A stretch of DNA of 64,000 nt from Pseudoalteromonas sp. MM1 (GCF_030296835.1 NZ_AP027922.1:310001-374000), one strand, 5' to 3'; positions 28,690 to 39,893 are shown, numbered from the stretch's first letter. A program made the numbers and translations. The notes: generated from the letters alone by a model not told the origin.

Positions 28690-30765
28690 ATGAAAAAAGT
28701 AACTATAACCGCTGCAAGTATTGCACTTGCATTGGGCCTAGTAGGTTGCGGTGAAAAACAACAAGAAACGCACGTTGCCGACACCGCTGCCGTTACAGCT
28801 CCTGCAGAAAAAAACCTTGAGCTAGGTGTAAACCTTGCCAATATGGATGAGTCTGTTCGTGCGCAAGATGACTTTTATTACCATGTAAATGGTCAGTGGC
28901 TTGCTAAAACGGAGATCCCTGGCGATAAGTCGAATTATGGCTCGTTTACACAGTTATACGATGAGTCGCAAAAAGCGATGAAAGCAGCACTTGAAAGTGC
29001 CGCTAAAAATAGCAGTGCTAAAAAAGGCAGTGACGAGTACAAAATTGGCGCTTTTTACAAAAGCTACATGGATAAAGACACACGTGATGAGTTAGGTATT
29101 ACACCTTTACAACCTTCACTTAATACCATTGATAGCCTAGATTCAAAAGCTGATCTTGCGCCTTTAATGGCTAAAATTCAGCAGCAAGGCGCTAGCTTAC
29201 CATTTGGCTGGTTTGTAAATAACGATGCTAAAAATTCAAGTGAATACGCGCTGTACTTATCGCAATCTGGACTTGGTTTACCTGATCGTGACTATTACTT
29301 AAAAGATGATGAAAAATTTACTAAAATTCGCGCATCTTACGAGCAATACATAACAGATATTTTAGCTAAATCAGGCGTTGAAAATGCTGCTGATGCCGCG
29401 AAAAGCGTTATCGCATTTGAAAGCGCTTTAGCAAAGGCACAATGGAGCCGAGTACAAAGCCGTGATGCAACTAAGTCATACAATAAAATGACTGTGGCTG
29501 AGGCAAATAAGCTAACCGGCGACTTTGATTTAGCTGCGTTTTTCAAAAGCGCTGGGGTAGATACCTCAGACATTATTGTTCGTCAGCCAAGCTACCTAGA
29601 AGGGTTTGCTGATGTGTACAAAGAAACCGATTTAGCAACGTGGAAAAACTACTTAAAATTTCATTTTGTAAGTGGTTACGCGCAGTTACTAAGCGCTGAT
29701 CTGGTTGACCTTAAATTTGATTTTTACAGCACCACATTACGCGGCGTAAAAGAGCAAGCGCCACTTTGGAAAAAAGCGGTCGATGCGTCTAACAGCGTAC
29801 TGGGTGAAATTTTAGGTAAAGTATACGTAAAAGATAACTTCCCGCCTGAAGCAAAAGCGCGCATGGAAGAACTGGTAGATAACGTTATTAAAGGTTACGG
29901 CGTTGCTATTGAAAACCTTGAGTGGATGAGCCCAGAAACAAAGTTGGCAGCCCAAGAAAAGCTAAACAAATTTACTCCAAAAATTGGCTACCCAGATAAA
30001 TGGAAAGACTACTCTGAACTTACAATTAGCCCTGATGAATTAGTAGGCAACTATATACGTTACAGCCAGTGGGCTTATAGCGACATGATTGCTAAATTAG
30101 GTAAGCCAGTAGATCGCTCTGAATGGCATATGACGCCACAAACCGTTAATGCTTACTACAACCCAGTAAATAACGAAATTGTATTCCCAGCTGCTATCTT
30201 ACAGCCACCGTTCTTTAATTTAGAAGCCGATGACGCTGTAAACTACGGTGCAATTGGCGCAGTAATTGGCCATGAGCTAGGCCACGGTTTTGACGACCAA
30301 GGTGCTAAATACGATGGTGACGGTAACTTACGTAACTGGTGGAGTGAGTCTGACCTTAAACAATTTGAAGAGCGTACCGGTGCGTTAGTCGCGCAATACA
30401 ACGAATATAAACCGTTTGAAGATGCAGGTGTAAACGGCGAGCTTACGCTTGGCGAAAACATTGGTGACTTAGGCGGTTTAACCGTAGCCTACAAGGCGTA
30501 TCAATTATCATTAGGTGATAACAAAGCGCCTATAATTGACGGATACACCGGCGATCAGCGTTTCTTTATGGGGTGGTCACAAATTTGGCGTCGTAAGTAC
30601 CGCGATGAAGAATTACGTAACCGCTTAATGACAGACCCGCATTCACCAAGCCATTACCGTGTAATCGGTATTTTGTCGAACATGCCAGAGTTTTACGACG
30701 CGTTTGACGTAAAAGAAGGCGACAAAATGTATATTAAACCAGAAGATCGCGTAAAAATTTGGTAA
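28690..30765 (+). CDS. M13 family zinc metallopeptidase, lipoprotein (PepO-like)
   Basis: A 691-residue neprilysin/PepO-type endopeptidase. It has a lipoprotein signal peptide (lipobox LVGC, Cys20), so it is anchored in the envelope. The N-terminal M13_N domain begins near ESVRAQDDFYYHVNGQWL. The zinc site is HELGH (His528, Glu529, His532) with the third ligand Glu589 in ENIGDLGG, and substrate-site NAYYNPVNNEIVFPA also present. These enzymes cleave small peptides. The 250 bases upstream hold no other gene; a strong terminator follows. Confidence 0.93.
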   Translation: MKKVTITAASIALALGLVGCGEKQQETHVADTAAVTAPAEKNLELGVNLANMDESVRAQDDFYYHVNGQWLAKTEIPGDKSNYGSFTQLYDESQKAMKAALESAAKNSSAKKGSDEYKIGAFYKSYMDKDTRDELGITPLQPSLNTIDSLDSKADLAPLMAKIQQQGASLPFGWFVNNDAKNSSEYALYLSQSGLGLPDRDYYLKDDEKFTKIRASYEQYITDILAKSGVENAADAAKSVIAFESALAKAQWSRVQSRDATKSYNKMTVAEANKLTGDFDLAAFFKSAGVDTSDIIVRQPSYLEGFADVYKETDLATWKNYLKFHFVSGYAQLLSADLVDLKFDFYSTTLRGVKEQAPLWKKAVDASNSVLGEILGKVYVKDNFPPEAKARMEELVDNVIKGYGVAIENLEWMSPETKLAAQEKLNKFTPKIGYPDKWKDYSELTISPDELVGNYIRYSQWAYSDMIAKLGKPVDRSEWHMTPQTVNAYYNPVNNEIVFPAAILQPPFFNLEADDAVNYGAIGAVIGHELGHGFDDQGAKYDGDGNLRNWWSESDLKQFEERTGALVAQYNEYKPFEDAGVNGELTLGENIGDLGGLTVAYKAYQLSLGDNKAPIIDGYTGDQRFFMGWSQIWRRKYRDEELRNRLMTDPHSPSHYRVIGILSNMPEFYDAFDVKEGDKMYIKPEDRVKIW

Positions 30766-30791
30766 TTGATATTCTTTTTGGTTAACTTAGT

Positions 30792-30827
30792 AAAAACCAG
30801 CAAGTGTTTAGCTTGCTGGTTTTTTTA
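30792..30827. terminator. Terminator after the M13 peptidase gene
   Basis: AAAAACCAGCAAG (30792-30804) pairs with CTTGCTGGTTTTT (30812-30824), then more T. It can also serve the convergent minus-strand gene. Confidence 0.9.
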
Positions 30828-30844
30828 TACCAATAACACTACTG

Positions 30845-31912
30845 TTATTGCATGAGGGTCTTATGCATCCAACTTTGATTGCTTAAAATATTTTTATACA
30901 AAGCCAGCTGGTTTTGCGCACGCTCTAAATTATGTTCTGCATGGGCGGTTTTAAAGTACAGGTCGTTATTTAAGTAATCAGTTAAAAACCGCACACTAAG
31001 CATTAGCGGCATAACTTTAGCACCAAGTAGTAAACTTGCTTGCTCTTTGTTGCTAATAGCCGATTTAAGAGGAGTAAGGTAGCCTTTAACAAGCGCTGTA
31101 AATACCTCTTTGCGAATAACTACTTTATCAAGATTAATCGAATCTTCTGCCTCAGCGCAGCAAAATGTGCGTACCATGTCTCCAAAGTCATATAATAAAA
31201 AGCCGGCCATACAGGTATCTAAATCGATAACCGCCTTCGCTTTATATGTGTTGCTGCAATACAGCATATTATTTATTTTAGTGTCGTTGTGGCACACGCG
31301 GGTGGGCAGATCAGCCGTTACCTCAGCAAGCTCTTTTACTAAATGTTGTTGTGCAATACAGTAGTCTATGTCGTTTTTGCACTGCTGTAGCCTCTCTTTA
31401 TTAGCTGTGGTAATGGCTGTATTTAGCTGTTTAAAGCGCATGGCTAAGTTATGAAAGTCAGTAATAACAGGGTAGAGGCTTGATGCGTCAAAATCGAGCA
31501 GGGCACGTGTAAATGTGCCAAATGCAAATGCCGCTTGCTCTGCATGAGGGGGATGATTAACCACATCTATACTTACGCTTTGGCTAATAAAATTAAGCAC
31601 GCGATAGTACGCGTTGTTAATTGTAATAAGGTATTCACCTTGGTCGGTACTTATATGCTTAACAATATCGAGCGGGTAAGTATTTGCTTGCTGTTTAGCG
31701 CTTAGGTGCTGCTCAATTAGTTTGGCGTTATTAACCAGTTGTGCTGGGTTTTTAAATACATGGGTATTGAGCTTTTGCACAACAAATTGCTGCGCAGCAT
31801 TGGTGAGCAGCCACGTAGTGTTTATATGTCCGCTGCCTAAAGAGCTCACCTGAGTAAGCGCAGGGTTTAGTGCTAATAGCTCACTTAATTTATTTTGTAT
31901 TGCTGTATTCAT
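30845..31912 (-). CDS. APH-family phosphotransferase, NahK-like
   Basis: A 355-residue protein with the aminoglycoside phosphotransferase/choline kinase fold. It has the N-terminal SLGSGHINTTWLL glycine loop, catalytic loop VCHNDTKINNMLY and metal-binding VIDLDTCMAG. This set and the length are close to N-acetylhexosamine 1-kinase (NahK/LnpB) and related sugar or amino-alcohol kinases, not true antibiotic kinases. The substrate is unproven, and no glycan genes lie nearby. It starts six bases after the mutT stop on the same strand, so it is probably cotranscribed with mutT. Confidence 0.7.
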   Translation of the reverse strand: MNTAIQNKLSELLALNPALTQVSSLGSGHINTTWLLTNAAQQFVVQKLNTHVFKNPAQLVNNAKLIEQHLSAKQQANTYPLDIVKHISTDQGEYLITINNAYYRVLNFISQSVSIDVVNHPPHAEQAAFAFGTFTRALLDFDASSLYPVITDFHNLAMRFKQLNTAITTANKERLQQCKNDIDYCIAQQHLVKELAEVTADLPTRVCHNDTKINNMLYCSNTYKAKAVIDLDTCMAGFLLYDFGDMVRTFCCAEAEDSINLDKVVIRKEVFTALVKGYLTPLKSAISNKEQASLLLGAKVMPLMLSVRFLTDYLNNDLYFKTAHAEHNLERAQNQLALYKNILSNQSWMHKTLMQ

Positions 31913-31918
31913 GGCAGA

Positions 31919-32317
31919 TTACGCGTAACGCGCGTGTATTTTTTCAATAATCTCAGCGTTAGCAGCAGGGAACTCATAGTTACTAAGCTCATTAATAGCG
32001 ACCCATTCACTGGGTTGACCTTCAGCGCCATGCGCTTCGCCGCTAAAGTTACTTACAACGTGAATATCAAGTTTTACACATTTATCGCCATAGTCATGTT
32101 CAATCACCATCAGTTGGCTAGAGCTGTGAATGGTAATGCCAACTTCTTCACTAAGCTCTCGCTTAAGTGCAGCAAATACGCTCTCGCCAGCTTCTACTTT
32201 GCCGCCTGGAAATTCCCATAAGCCACCTTGATGTTGCTCATCACCGCGCTTGCAGATAAAGATGGCGTTATTTTTTTTTATTACGCCTACCGCTACATTT
32301 ACAGTTTTCGTTGTCAT
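31919..32317 (-). CDS. mutT: 8-oxo-dGTP diphosphatase MutT
   Basis: Nudix hydrolase that removes 8-oxo-dGTP from the nucleotide pool and so prevents A-T to C-G transversions. The 132 residues include the whole Nudix box, GGKVEAGESVFAALKRELSEEVGI at about residues 35-58, and the MutT segment GGLWEFPGGK. The start is set at 32317, with GGAG six bases ahead; an ATG at 32329 is in frame but overlaps that ribosome site. secA lies upstream on the same strand, the usual secA-mutT order of gammaproteobacteria. Confidence 0.94.
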   Translation of the reverse strand: MTTKTVNVAVGVIKKNNAIFICKRGDEQHQGGLWEFPGGKVEAGESVFAALKRELSEEVGITIHSSSQLMVIEHDYGDKCVKLDIHVVSNFSGEAHGAEGQPSEWVAINELSNYEFPAANAEIIEKIHARYA

Positions 32318-32331
32318 GTTTTTCTCCATAA

Positions 32332-32357
32332 AAAAAGCGACGCTAGCGTCGCTTTTT
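32332..32357. terminator. Terminator between secA and mutT
   Basis: A fully palindromic 26-base element, AAAAAGCGACGC / GCGTCGCTTTTT at its core, functional in either direction; on the minus strand it ends secA. Confidence 0.85.
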
Positions 32358-32376
32358 AACTATATTCAATGCGTCG

Positions 32377-35085
32377 TTACTTTAATTTACCACAACATTG
32401 CTTAAACTTTTGTCCTGAGCCACACGGACACGGGTCGTTACGCCCAACTTTAGGCGCTGTTCTTGCCATAACAGTTGCGCTTTGAGGGGCTTCACCGCCT
32501 ACATGTTCAGCTTCTTCGTGTTGGTACTCGCGAGGGGCATTTTCACTTTTACGGTGTTGCTCTTCTACTTTTTCAACATCTTCTTCGGCACGAACTTGTA
32601 CTTTACTTAAAATGCCCACTACATCAACTTTTAAGTTTTCAAGCATTTCGGTGAATAGCTCAAATGACTCGCGTTTATATTCTTGCTTAGGGTTCTTTTG
32701 TGCATAGCCACGTAAGTGAATACCTTGGCGTAAATGATCCATGGCAGCAAGGTGATCTTTCCAGTGCTGATCAAGACTTTGTAGCATAATCGCTTTTTCA
32801 AACTGACGTAGTACAGAGTCGCCAACTTGCTCTTCTTTTTGCTTGTAAGCTTGCTCAACTGCTTGCTCAATGCGCTCACGAAGTTTTTCTTCGTATAGTT
32901 TATTGTCATCAGCTAACCACTGTGTGATAGGCAGCTCAATCAGGAAGTCTTGTTTTAAGCGCTCTTCAAGACCTGGGATATCCCACATTTCAGCAAGGCT
33001 TTGTGGTGCAATGTATTGATCGATCATTCCATTGAGTACATCTGCGCGGATTGCTGTAATTGTTTCAGAAATATCGCCTTCTTCAAGCAACTCGTTACGT
33101 TGAGAGTAAACAACACGACGTTGATCGTTTGCTACATCATCGTACTCAAGTAATTGCTTACGTACATCAAAGTTGCGTGCTTCTACTTTACGCTGAGCGT
33201 TTTCAATGGCACGGTTAACCCATGGGTGTTCAATGGCTTCGCCGCGTTGCATGCCTAGTTTACGCATCATGTTAGTCATGCGCTCACCGGCAAATATACG
33301 CATTAGCGCATCATCCATCGATAAGTAAAAACGGCTAGAGCCGGCATCACCCTGACGACCAGCACGGCCACGTAATTGGTTATCTATACGGCGCGATTCA
33401 TGACGTTCAGTACCAATAATGTGCAAACCGCCAGCATCAATTACTGCATCGTGACGAATTTTCCACGCCGCTTTAATTTCAGCAATTTGCTCATCTGTTG
33501 GGCTTTCTAGTTTTTCAACTTCGCTGTTCCAGTTACCACCAAGCACAATATCGGTACCACGACCGGCCATGTTGGTTGCAATTGTTACAGTACCTGGCAA
33601 ACCAGCATCCGATACAATGTCAGCTTCTTGCGCGTGGAATTTAGCATTAAGTACGTTGTGCTTAATTTTTTCTTTGCGTAAAAACTGCGATAAATACTCA
33701 GAGCTTTCAATCGAAATAGTACCTACAAGCACAGGTTGTCCGCGCTCTTGGCAATCTTTAATATCGGCTAAAATAGCTTCGTATTTTTCTTCTTGTGTTA
33801 GGTAAACTAAATCGGCGCGATCATCGCGGATCATCGGCTTATTAGTTGGCATAACAACCGTGTCTAGGCCGTAAATAGATTGAAACTCAAATGCCTCAGT
33901 ATCGGCTGTACCTGTCATACCGGCTAAGGTTTCGTATAAACGGAAGTAGTTTTGGAAAGTAATTGAAGCCAGTGTTTGGTTTTCGTTTTGAATTTTTACA
34001 CCTTCTTTAGCTTCAACAGCTTGGTGTAAACCCTCAGACCAACGACGACCTTCCATAGAGCGCCCTGTGTGCTCATCGATAATGATAACTTCGTTTTCTT
34101 TAACAACGTAATCAACATCTTTTTGATAAAGCTTGTGGGCACGAAGTGCGGCATACACGTGGCTAAGTAAGGTAATGCTACCGGCTGAGTAAAGCGAGTC
34201 GCCTTCTTCAATTAAGCCACGTTCAGTAAGTAGATCTTCTACTTTAATTTGACCGCGCTCAGTTAAATGAACTTGTTTAGACTTTTCGTCGATTGTGTAA
34301 TCGCCATCGCCTTCAATGCCTTCTTCGTCTTCTTTTTCTTGAAGCTCTAATAACGGCACAATTTTATTAATTTCGATGTATAGCTCAGAGCTATCTTCAG
34401 CTGGGCCTGAGATAATAAGTGGCGTACGCGCTTCATCAATTAAGATTGAATCCACTTCATCCACTACCGCATAAAACAGTGGGCGTTGTACGCGCTCATC
34501 AATGCTAAATGCCATGTTGTCACGTAGGTAGTCAAAACCAAACTCGTTATTAGTACCGTAAGTAATGTCGGCACTATAAGCTTGTTTTTTCTGTTGTGGC
34601 ATCATGCCTGGTACGTTACAGCCTACAGTGAGGCCTAAGAACTCAAATAACTCGCGGTTTGTTTCAGCATCACGTTTAGCAAGGTAATCGTTCACGGTAA
34701 TTACGTGCACGCCTTTGCCAGTTAAGCCATTTAAGTAGGCTGGAAGTGTGGCTGTTAGTGTTTTACCTTCACCGGTACGCATTTCTGCTATACGGCCTTG
34801 ATGTAAAACCATGCCGCCTAATAGCTGCACGTCAAAGTGACGCATGCCATTTACACGCTTTGACGCTTCACGTACCACAGCAAATGCTTCTGGTAGAATG
34901 TCATCAAGGCTTTGTCCGTTATCGTAACGTTCTCTAAACTCAGCTGTCTTAGCTCTTAAATCTTCATCAGAAAGCGCTTCTAATTGCGTTTCTAGCGCGT
35001 TAATTAGCGCGACCGTCTTTCTTAGGTTTTTAATAGTGCGGTCATTGCGACTACCAAAAATCTTGGTAAATAAATTAGATATCAT
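32377..35085 (-). CDS. secA: Preprotein translocase ATPase SecA
   Basis: Motor of the Sec protein export pathway at the inner membrane. The 902 residues (E. coli 901) include Walker [10 protein letters not shown], the DEVDS box, helicase motifs such as [15 protein letters not shown] and RGRAGRQGD, and the C-terminal zinc-binding tail [13 protein letters not shown] that contacts SecB and phospholipid. There is no secM gene in front; the 362-base upstream gap holds a structured leader instead. Confidence 0.97.
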   Translation of the reverse strand: MISNLFTKIFGSRNDRTIKNLRKTVALINALETQLEALSDEDLRAKTAEFRERYDNGQSLDDILPEAFAVVREASKRVNGMRHFDVQLLGGMVLHQGRIAEMRTGEGKTLTATLPAYLNGLTGKGVHVITVNDYLAKRDAETNRELFEFLGLTVGCNVPGMMPQQKKQAYSADITYGTNNEFGFDYLRDNMAFSIDERVQRPLFYAVVDEVDSILIDEARTPLIISGPAEDSSELYIEINKIVPLLELQEKEDEEGIEGDGDYTIDEKSKQVHLTERGQIKVEDLLTERGLIEEGDSLYSAGSITLLSHVYAALRAHKLYQKDVDYVVKENEVIIIDEHTGRSMEGRRWSEGLHQAVEAKEGVKIQNENQTLASITFQNYFRLYETLAGMTGTADTEAFEFQSIYGLDTVVMPTNKPMIRDDRADLVYLTQEEKYEAILADIKDCQERGQPVLVGTISIESSEYLSQFLRKEKIKHNVLNAKFHAQEADIVSDAGLPGTVTIATNMAGRGTDIVLGGNWNSEVEKLESPTDEQIAEIKAAWKIRHDAVIDAGGLHIIGTERHESRRIDNQLRGRAGRQGDAGSSRFYLSMDDALMRIFAGERMTNMMRKLGMQRGEAIEHPWVNRAIENAQRKVEARNFDVRKQLLEYDDVANDQRRVVYSQRNELLEEGDISETITAIRADVLNGMIDQYIAPQSLAEMWDIPGLEERLKQDFLIELPITQWLADDNKLYEEKLRERIEQAVEQAYKQKEEQVGDSVLRQFEKAIMLQSLDQHWKDHLAAMDHLRQGIHLRGYAQKNPKQEYKRESFELFTEMLENLKVDVVGILSKVQVRAEEDVEKVEEQHRKSENAPREYQHEEAEHVGGEAPQSATVMARTAPKVGRNDPCPCGSGQKFKQCCGKLK

Positions 35086-35240
35086 GATAAAACCGTTACA
35101 ATGTATTCTTTGCTAACCGAGTGTCGGCTAACCCATTTTTTACAATTGGTAATTAATATGTACTTTTACATAACCTGTAGAACATATTAATTAGCAATTT
35201 TGTACTAAAGAGCCTCAAAAGCACTGTTTAATACGTGTGC
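35086..35240 (-). promoter_or_regulatory. Structured secA 5' leader, no SecM
   Basis: On the minus strand an extended -10 (TGG-TATAGT, 35247-35242 core) would start an RNA near 35235, giving secA a leader of about 150 nt. It contains a long AT-rich hairpin, 35144-35161 against 35182-35199 (17 of 18 pairs, 20-base loop). A second hairpin, 35112-35120 against 35124-35132 (nine pairs, two of them G-U), ends about 27 bases before the ATG. No SecM-like arrest peptide is visible. The rest of the gap to 35447 holds no supported gene. Confidence 0.5.
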
Positions 35241-35400
35241 TACTATACCAGACTCTGCCAAACAACAAACTATCTCAACAAAAAGATGTGTATTTAAAAC
35301 AGAAAAATTTGATCTGATGCGTAAAACTAATTTAATTACGCTTAAAAATAGCAGCAAGTTGTGAAGATATGGTGTTAAAAAATTTAAAAACAAGAGTATG

Positions 35401-35431
35401 GGTGGGTAAGTTTTATACTTAATTACCCACC
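35401..35431 (-). terminator. Possible terminator after the dCache chemoreceptor
   Basis: GGTGGGTAA (35401-35409) pairs with TTACCCACC (35423-35431). On the minus strand the T-rich stretch begins only about nine bases after the stem, so it is a weak candidate. Confidence 0.4.
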
Positions 35432-35447
35432 TAGTTCTGCGGTGTAT

Positions 35448-37475
35448 TTAAAGCTTAAACTGATTAACCGTTTTGTTTAAGGCAATAGCAAGGTCGCTTA
35501 AATCGCGCGCTTCATCTGCTAAAATGTGGGCGTGATCAGCGGTGCTGTTTACTAAGCCATTAATCGCTGCAAGGCTGGTATTAATGTCCTCAGCCACAAC
35601 GGTTTGTTGCTCAGTTGAGGTGGCAATTTGGTGGCTTTGATCTTGCACTTTAGTTACCGACTGGGCAATGTTTTCTAATGAGCTAAGTACTTCTTTGGTT
35701 TGCGATACTGAGCCCTCAGTTTGCTCTTGCCCTTGCAGCATCATTACCGACGCTTGCTGAGCAATTTGCTGTAAGCGAGTAATCATATTTCGAATATCGT
35801 CGGTTGATTCTTGCGTACGGCTCGCAAGTGAGCGCACTTCATCTGCAACTACGGCAAAACCGCGGCCATGCTCACCGGCACGCGCAGCCTCAATAGCGGC
35901 ATTAAGAGCAAGTAAGTTAGTTTGATCGGCAATGGAGTTAATTACATCCACTAATGCACCAATATTATTACTTTCTTGTTCAAGCCCTGCTACTACTTTA
36001 GATGCTTCACCTATGTGCAGTGCAAGCTCGGTCATCACACGTTGTGCTTGCGTAGAGCGGTCTGCTCCTTCGGCTGTAATGGCTTGCACTTCTTCGGCGG
36101 CGCTGTTGGTATGTTGTGCGTTGCGCGATATTTCAAGCACGGTGCTGGCCATTTCGGTCACGGCGGCACTGACGCTGTCTACTTGTTGTTTTTCTTGCTG
36201 TATTTCGGTATTGGTTTGCGCAGACACATTTTTAAGTTGCGCTGCGGCATTGGTCAATTGCTCAGCTTGTGCGGCTGTCTCTAACATCATGGCGCGTAGC
36301 TTATCAATAAATGTATTCATGTGATTGGCAAGCTGGCCAACTTCGTCTTGGCTGGTAATATTAATCTTTTGGGTTAAATCGCCTTCGCCTGAGGCAATAT
36401 CACGCATTATATTAGTTAAGGTGGTAATAGGCTGCGAAATCATGTGGGTTGCCCATAGTATCATTGCTAAAATGATCACTAAAATAATCACCACTGCGGT
36501 GGTTGTGGTGGTAACCGCTTCATTAACGGGGGCTTCAATCATGCTGGTTGGAATGAGTATACCTACATACCAATCTAGATAAGGCTGCTCTAGTTGTAAG
36601 CGATGATACACCACATAGAACTCTTCTCCTTTTAAGGTCACCAATTGGCTGCCTTCAAGGTTATTACGCATTTGTGTGTTAAGCTCTGTAAAACCTGATG
36701 TATTGCTAAACTGGCTTTCGAGGCCATCTAGCCCTTCTTTGCCTTTGGGGCCTTCATCGGTGTTAGACAGCTTATGGCCAGTGGCATTTGAAAAGTGTAC
36801 AACCTTTTGATTGCCATCGAGTAAAAAACCATAGCCTTGGCCATTAAAGCGGATACCTTCAACCATGTCGTTGATTTTATTAAGCTGTAAATCAACACCG
36901 CCCATGCCAATAAGTTTACGCTGTGCGTTGTATACCGGCTGTTGTACAACTGCTGAGGCAACGCCTGTGGTTAAATCGACCGATATAGGGCCGACGTAAA
37001 GTTTATTAATTTGCAGCGCTTCTTGCCACCAACCACGTTTATAAGCGTAGTAAGGCTGGCCATTGTAATGGCTGGTACGCTCGTTTTCTTTAAAGTATTC
37101 ACCGGTGGTTGCTGATGCGAAAAACGCCGATAGGACATTTTCGTCATTTGAGCTAATGCGGATAAAGTCTTGATTAACGTCGTTGTAGCCGGGGGCGTTT
37201 TTAATCGGCTGATCGCGAGTATCCCAGTTTTCAAAAAAGTTAATCAAATGCGGGTTATTAACAAACGTAGAAACCAGCTTGCCATACTCTGCAAAGTAGC
37301 TTTGCATTGAAAGTTGTTCGCTTTGAAGGTAGCTTTGAGCTTCGCGCTCAATGTTTACTCTGGAAAGGTTAGCGATGTGATTTACAAAAAATGTTGAAGC
37401 AATAATTAGCAAAATGGTGATGGTACCACCAATCAATAATAATATTTTCTTCCGTAATGATAAATTATTTAGCAT
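35448..37475 (-). CDS. Methyl-accepting chemotaxis protein with a dCache sensor
   Basis: A 675-residue transmembrane chemoreceptor: TM1 (about 10-32), periplasmic double-Cache domain (about 35-320), TM2 (about 325-345), HAMP, then a signalling hairpin with the conserved tip region ([32 protein letters not shown], residues about 525-556). The Cache domain carries Y142-x4-R147-x-W149-W150-x2-A153, with Y160 and D195 later. This is close to the amino-acid recognition motif of dCache_1 receptors, with Trp for the usual second Tyr. It may therefore sense amino acids; the adjoining hut region makes histidine a guess worth testing. No pentapeptide methylation tether (NWETF type) is seen. Confidence 0.88.
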   Translation of the reverse strand: MLNNLSLRKKILLLIGGTITILLIIASTFFVNHIANLSRVNIEREAQSYLQSEQLSMQSYFAEYGKLVSTFVNNPHLINFFENWDTRDQPIKNAPGYNDVNQDFIRISSNDENVLSAFFASATTGEYFKENERTSHYNGQPYYAYKRGWWQEALQINKLYVGPISVDLTTGVASAVVQQPVYNAQRKLIGMGGVDLQLNKINDMVEGIRFNGQGYGFLLDGNQKVVHFSNATGHKLSNTDEGPKGKEGLDGLESQFSNTSGFTELNTQMRNNLEGSQLVTLKGEEFYVVYHRLQLEQPYLDWYVGILIPTSMIEAPVNEAVTTTTTAVVIILVIILAMILWATHMISQPITTLTNIMRDIASGEGDLTQKINITSQDEVGQLANHMNTFIDKLRAMMLETAAQAEQLTNAAAQLKNVSAQTNTEIQQEKQQVDSVSAAVTEMASTVLEISRNAQHTNSAAEEVQAITAEGADRSTQAQRVMTELALHIGEASKVVAGLEQESNNIGALVDVINSIADQTNLLALNAAIEAARAGEHGRGFAVVADEVRSLASRTQESTDDIRNMITRLQQIAQQASVMMLQGQEQTEGSVSQTKEVLSSLENIAQSVTKVQDQSHQIATSTEQQTVVAEDINTSLAAINGLVNSTADHAHILADEARDLSDLAIALNKTVNQFKL

Positions 37476-37591
37476 AAGTGCACGTATTATTGTTTTTTAA
37501 TAGGTTATATCTAATCATATCTTACTTTAATTCGCTATGAAGTTAGATAAAAAGCACTAATTATGCGTTTAAAATGAAGGGTTATGCAAAA

Positions 37592-38362
37592 ATGGAAACA
37601 AAAGCTAATAAATTAGTAGTATTAGGCGCAGGCTGGTTGGGTCATACTTTGTGCCTACAAGCTAAGCAGGCGGGCTGGCAGGTGCAAGGTACACATAGAA
37701 GTGATGAGCACACCGAAGACTTTCAGCGTCAATTTGTACTGAATGATGGACAACTAATACACCAAATAGATTTACACGATGCTTACTGGGTGTGTGCAAT
37801 CCCCCCCCGAAGCAGACACAGTGAAAGTAACTACCCAGAAACATTAAGTGCAGCCCTTACTCTTTCTAAACAATTATCTGCCAAAGGCTTTATTTTATGC
37901 TCATCTACCGGTGTGTACGATCAAGAGCCAGGTGTTTACACTGAAAGCAGTGAAATAAGTTGTACCAATGAGCGACAAATAAAACTGTACGATAGCGAAG
38001 AAAAGGTGCTTGAACAAGGCGCTAAGGTACTTCGTTTAGCGGGGTTGTTAGGGCCGAATCGCGAGCCGGGCCGCTTTGTTGCTGGTAAAGAGCTAAATTC
38101 ATCGAGTCAGCAGGTAGTTAATATGGTGCATCAACAAGATGTGATAAACGCCATTTTTGCGGTAATAGAAAACTTTAATTCGGGGCAAAATATTTATAAT
38201 GTGGTGAACCCGTCACACCCCACTAAAGCGAATTATTATGCACAAAAGTGTGCCGAGCATGGCGGCGAAATGCCAACCTTTACCAGAAATGAAAGTGCTG
38301 AGCGCAAAGTACTAGGCTCAGCAATTGAGGCATTAGGTTTTAGCTATCAGCATGGGATTTAA
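37592..38362 (+). CDS. YeeZ-like NAD(P)-dependent epimerase/dehydratase family protein
   Basis: A 256-residue Rossmann protein starting with the dinucleotide site [13 protein letters not shown], followed by [32 protein letters not shown] (the Ser-Tyr-type catalytic region) and [16 protein letters not shown]. This is the YeeZ/atypical extended SDR pattern; its physiological substrate is not established. ATG 37592 has GAAGGG about ten bases upstream; ATG 37574 is in frame but lacks a ribosome site. The 3' end overlaps convergent hutH by 23 bases. Confidence 0.72.
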   Translation: METKANKLVVLGAGWLGHTLCLQAKQAGWQVQGTHRSDEHTEDFQRQFVLNDGQLIHQIDLHDAYWVCAIPPRSRHSESNYPETLSAALTLSKQLSAKGFILCSSTGVYDQEPGVYTESSEISCTNERQIKLYDSEEKVLEQGAKVLRLAGLLGPNREPGRFVAGKELNSSSQQVVNMVHQQDVINAIFAVIENFNSGQNIYNVVNPSHPTKANYYAQKCAEHGGEMPTFTRNESAERKVLGSAIEALGFSYQHGI

Positions 38363-39893
38363 CATACGATGGTAGCGGGTTGTGATGAATAAAGTCGCAC
38401 AATTTACCTTGTGCTAAAAGCGTATTGGTTGCGTCTATATCGGGGGCAAAGTAGCGGTCTTTATCATAGTAGCTTACATGCTCACGCAGCAGTGCTTTTG
38501 CTTTTTCTACTTGCGGTGAGGGTTTAAGTGGGGCTCTAAACTCAAGCCCCTGAGCAGCAGCAAGCCATTCAATCGCTAACACTGCGCAGGTGTTATTGCC
38601 CATTTCATTTAAGCGCCTTGCTGCAAACGTGGCCATAGAAACATGGTCTTCTTGATTTGCTGATGTTGGCAGGCTGTCTACCGAGGCAGGGTGCGCAAGC
38701 GATTTGTTCTCGGAAGCAAGTGCCGCCGCGGTTACTTGGGCAATCATAAAGCCTGAGTTAACTCCGCCGTTTTCAACTAAAAATGGTGGCAGTGTTGAGA
38801 GATTTGAATCGATAAGCAATGCGATTCTTCGCTCTGCCAGTGCGCCTATTTCAGCAATCGCAATAGCTAAGTTATCCGCTGCCATTGCGACTGGCTCTGC
38901 ATGAAAGTTGCCACCGGAGATAATATCGCCCACATCGGCAAATACCAGCGGGTTATCGGTCACGCCGTTTGATTCACATAACAGCACTTCTGCGGCGTGG
39001 CGAATTTGTGTTAAACATGCGCCGAGTACTTGAGGTTGGCAGCGCAGGCAGTAAGGGTCTTGCACTTTTTCGCAGTTTACATGAGATTGGCTAATTTGCG
39101 ATTGAGTACTAAGTAGCTCTCTAAATACACTGGCCGTATCAATTTGGCCGCGTTGACCCCGTATGTCATGAATGCGTGCATCAAATGGCGCACGGCTGCC
39201 CATTGCGGCTTCTATGCTAATAGAGCCTATAACACAGCTTTGTGCATATAAATCTTCCGCTTTAAAAAGCCCCTGCAGGGCAAATGCGGTAGAAGCTTGT
39301 GTACCATTTAACAGCGCTAACCCTTCTTTTGCACCTAAGGTGAGGGGGGAAAGATTGGCAATTTTTAACCCTTGCGCAGCACTTATAACTTGACCCTTGT
39401 GGCGCATTTTACCTTCACCTAGCAGCGGTAGGCACATATGAGCAAGAGGCGCTAAATCGCCCGAAGCACCGACAGACCCTTTTTGTGGTACGCACGGGTA
39501 CACTTCGCTGCACAGTAGCTTAATAAAAAACTCAATCACCTCAAGGCGTATTCCCGAGTAGCCCCGAGATAGAGAATTTATTTTTAAGGTCATCATTAAC
39601 CTTACTGTGCTGTCGTCCATGAGCTCACCAATACCGGCAGCGTGCGAAAGTACAATACTACGTTGAAGTAGCTCAAGCTCGTCATCTGCTATTTTTGTAT
39701 TGGCTAATAAGCCGAAGCCGGTATTAATACCGTACACCGTTTGGCGTTTATGTATTACGTTTTGAACGGTTTGTGCACTGGCCGCTATTTGTGCCTCGGC
39801 GCTGTTTTCTAAATTTAAATTAACAGCTGAGTCATTAATTTTTCTTAGGGTGTTTAAATCAAGGTACCCGGGTGTGAGAGAGTGTGAAATCAT
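38340..39893 (-). CDS. hutH: Histidine ammonia-lyase
   Basis: First enzyme of histidine degradation; removes ammonia to give urocanate. The 517 residues contain the Ala-Ser-Gly triad (A143-S144-G145 in [14 protein letters not shown]) that cyclises to the MIO cofactor, plus [11 protein letters not shown] and [14 protein letters not shown]. The start is 39893, with AAGGA six bases ahead and only two bases after the hutU stop, so hutU and hutH are one translation-coupled unit. The reading frame is open upstream but overlaps hutU. Confidence 0.97.
   Translation of the reverse strand: MISHSLTPGYLDLNTLRKINDSAVNLNLENSAEAQIAASAQTVQNVIHKRQTVYGINTGFGLLANTKIADDELELLQRSIVLSHAAGIGELMDDSTVRLMMTLKINSLSRGYSGIRLEVIEFFIKLLCSEVYPCVPQKGSVGASGDLAPLAHMCLPLLGEGKMRHKGQVISAAQGLKIANLSPLTLGAKEGLALLNGTQASTAFALQGLFKAEDLYAQSCVIGSISIEAAMGSRAPFDARIHDIRGQRGQIDTASVFRELLSTQSQISQSHVNCEKVQDPYCLRCQPQVLGACLTQIRHAAEVLLCESNGVTDNPLVFADVGDIISGGNFHAEPVAMAADNLAIAIAEIGALAERRIALLIDSNLSTLPPFLVENGGVNSGFMIAQVTAAALASENKSLAHPASVDSLPTSANQEDHVSMATFAARRLNEMGNNTCAVLAIEWLAAAQGLEFRAPLKPSPQVEKAKALLREHVSYYDKDRYFAPDIDATNTLLAQGKLCDFIHHNPLPSYVKSHADS

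Noticed and set aside
30845-31912. Antibiotic-resistance aminoglycoside phosphotransferase
   Set aside because: The fold is shared, but length and motifs fit metabolic kinases of the NahK type, and the gene sits in a housekeeping mutT-secA context.
35205-35393. 62-codon frame upstream of secA as a SecM-like arrest peptide
   Set aside because: TTG start without ribosome site, no signal peptide, no arrest motif, and it would need a promoter upstream of the one I see for secA.
36971-37234. 87-codon frame inside the dCache receptor gene
   Set aside because: Out-of-frame shadow on the same strand as a clear chemoreceptor, with no start signal or family.
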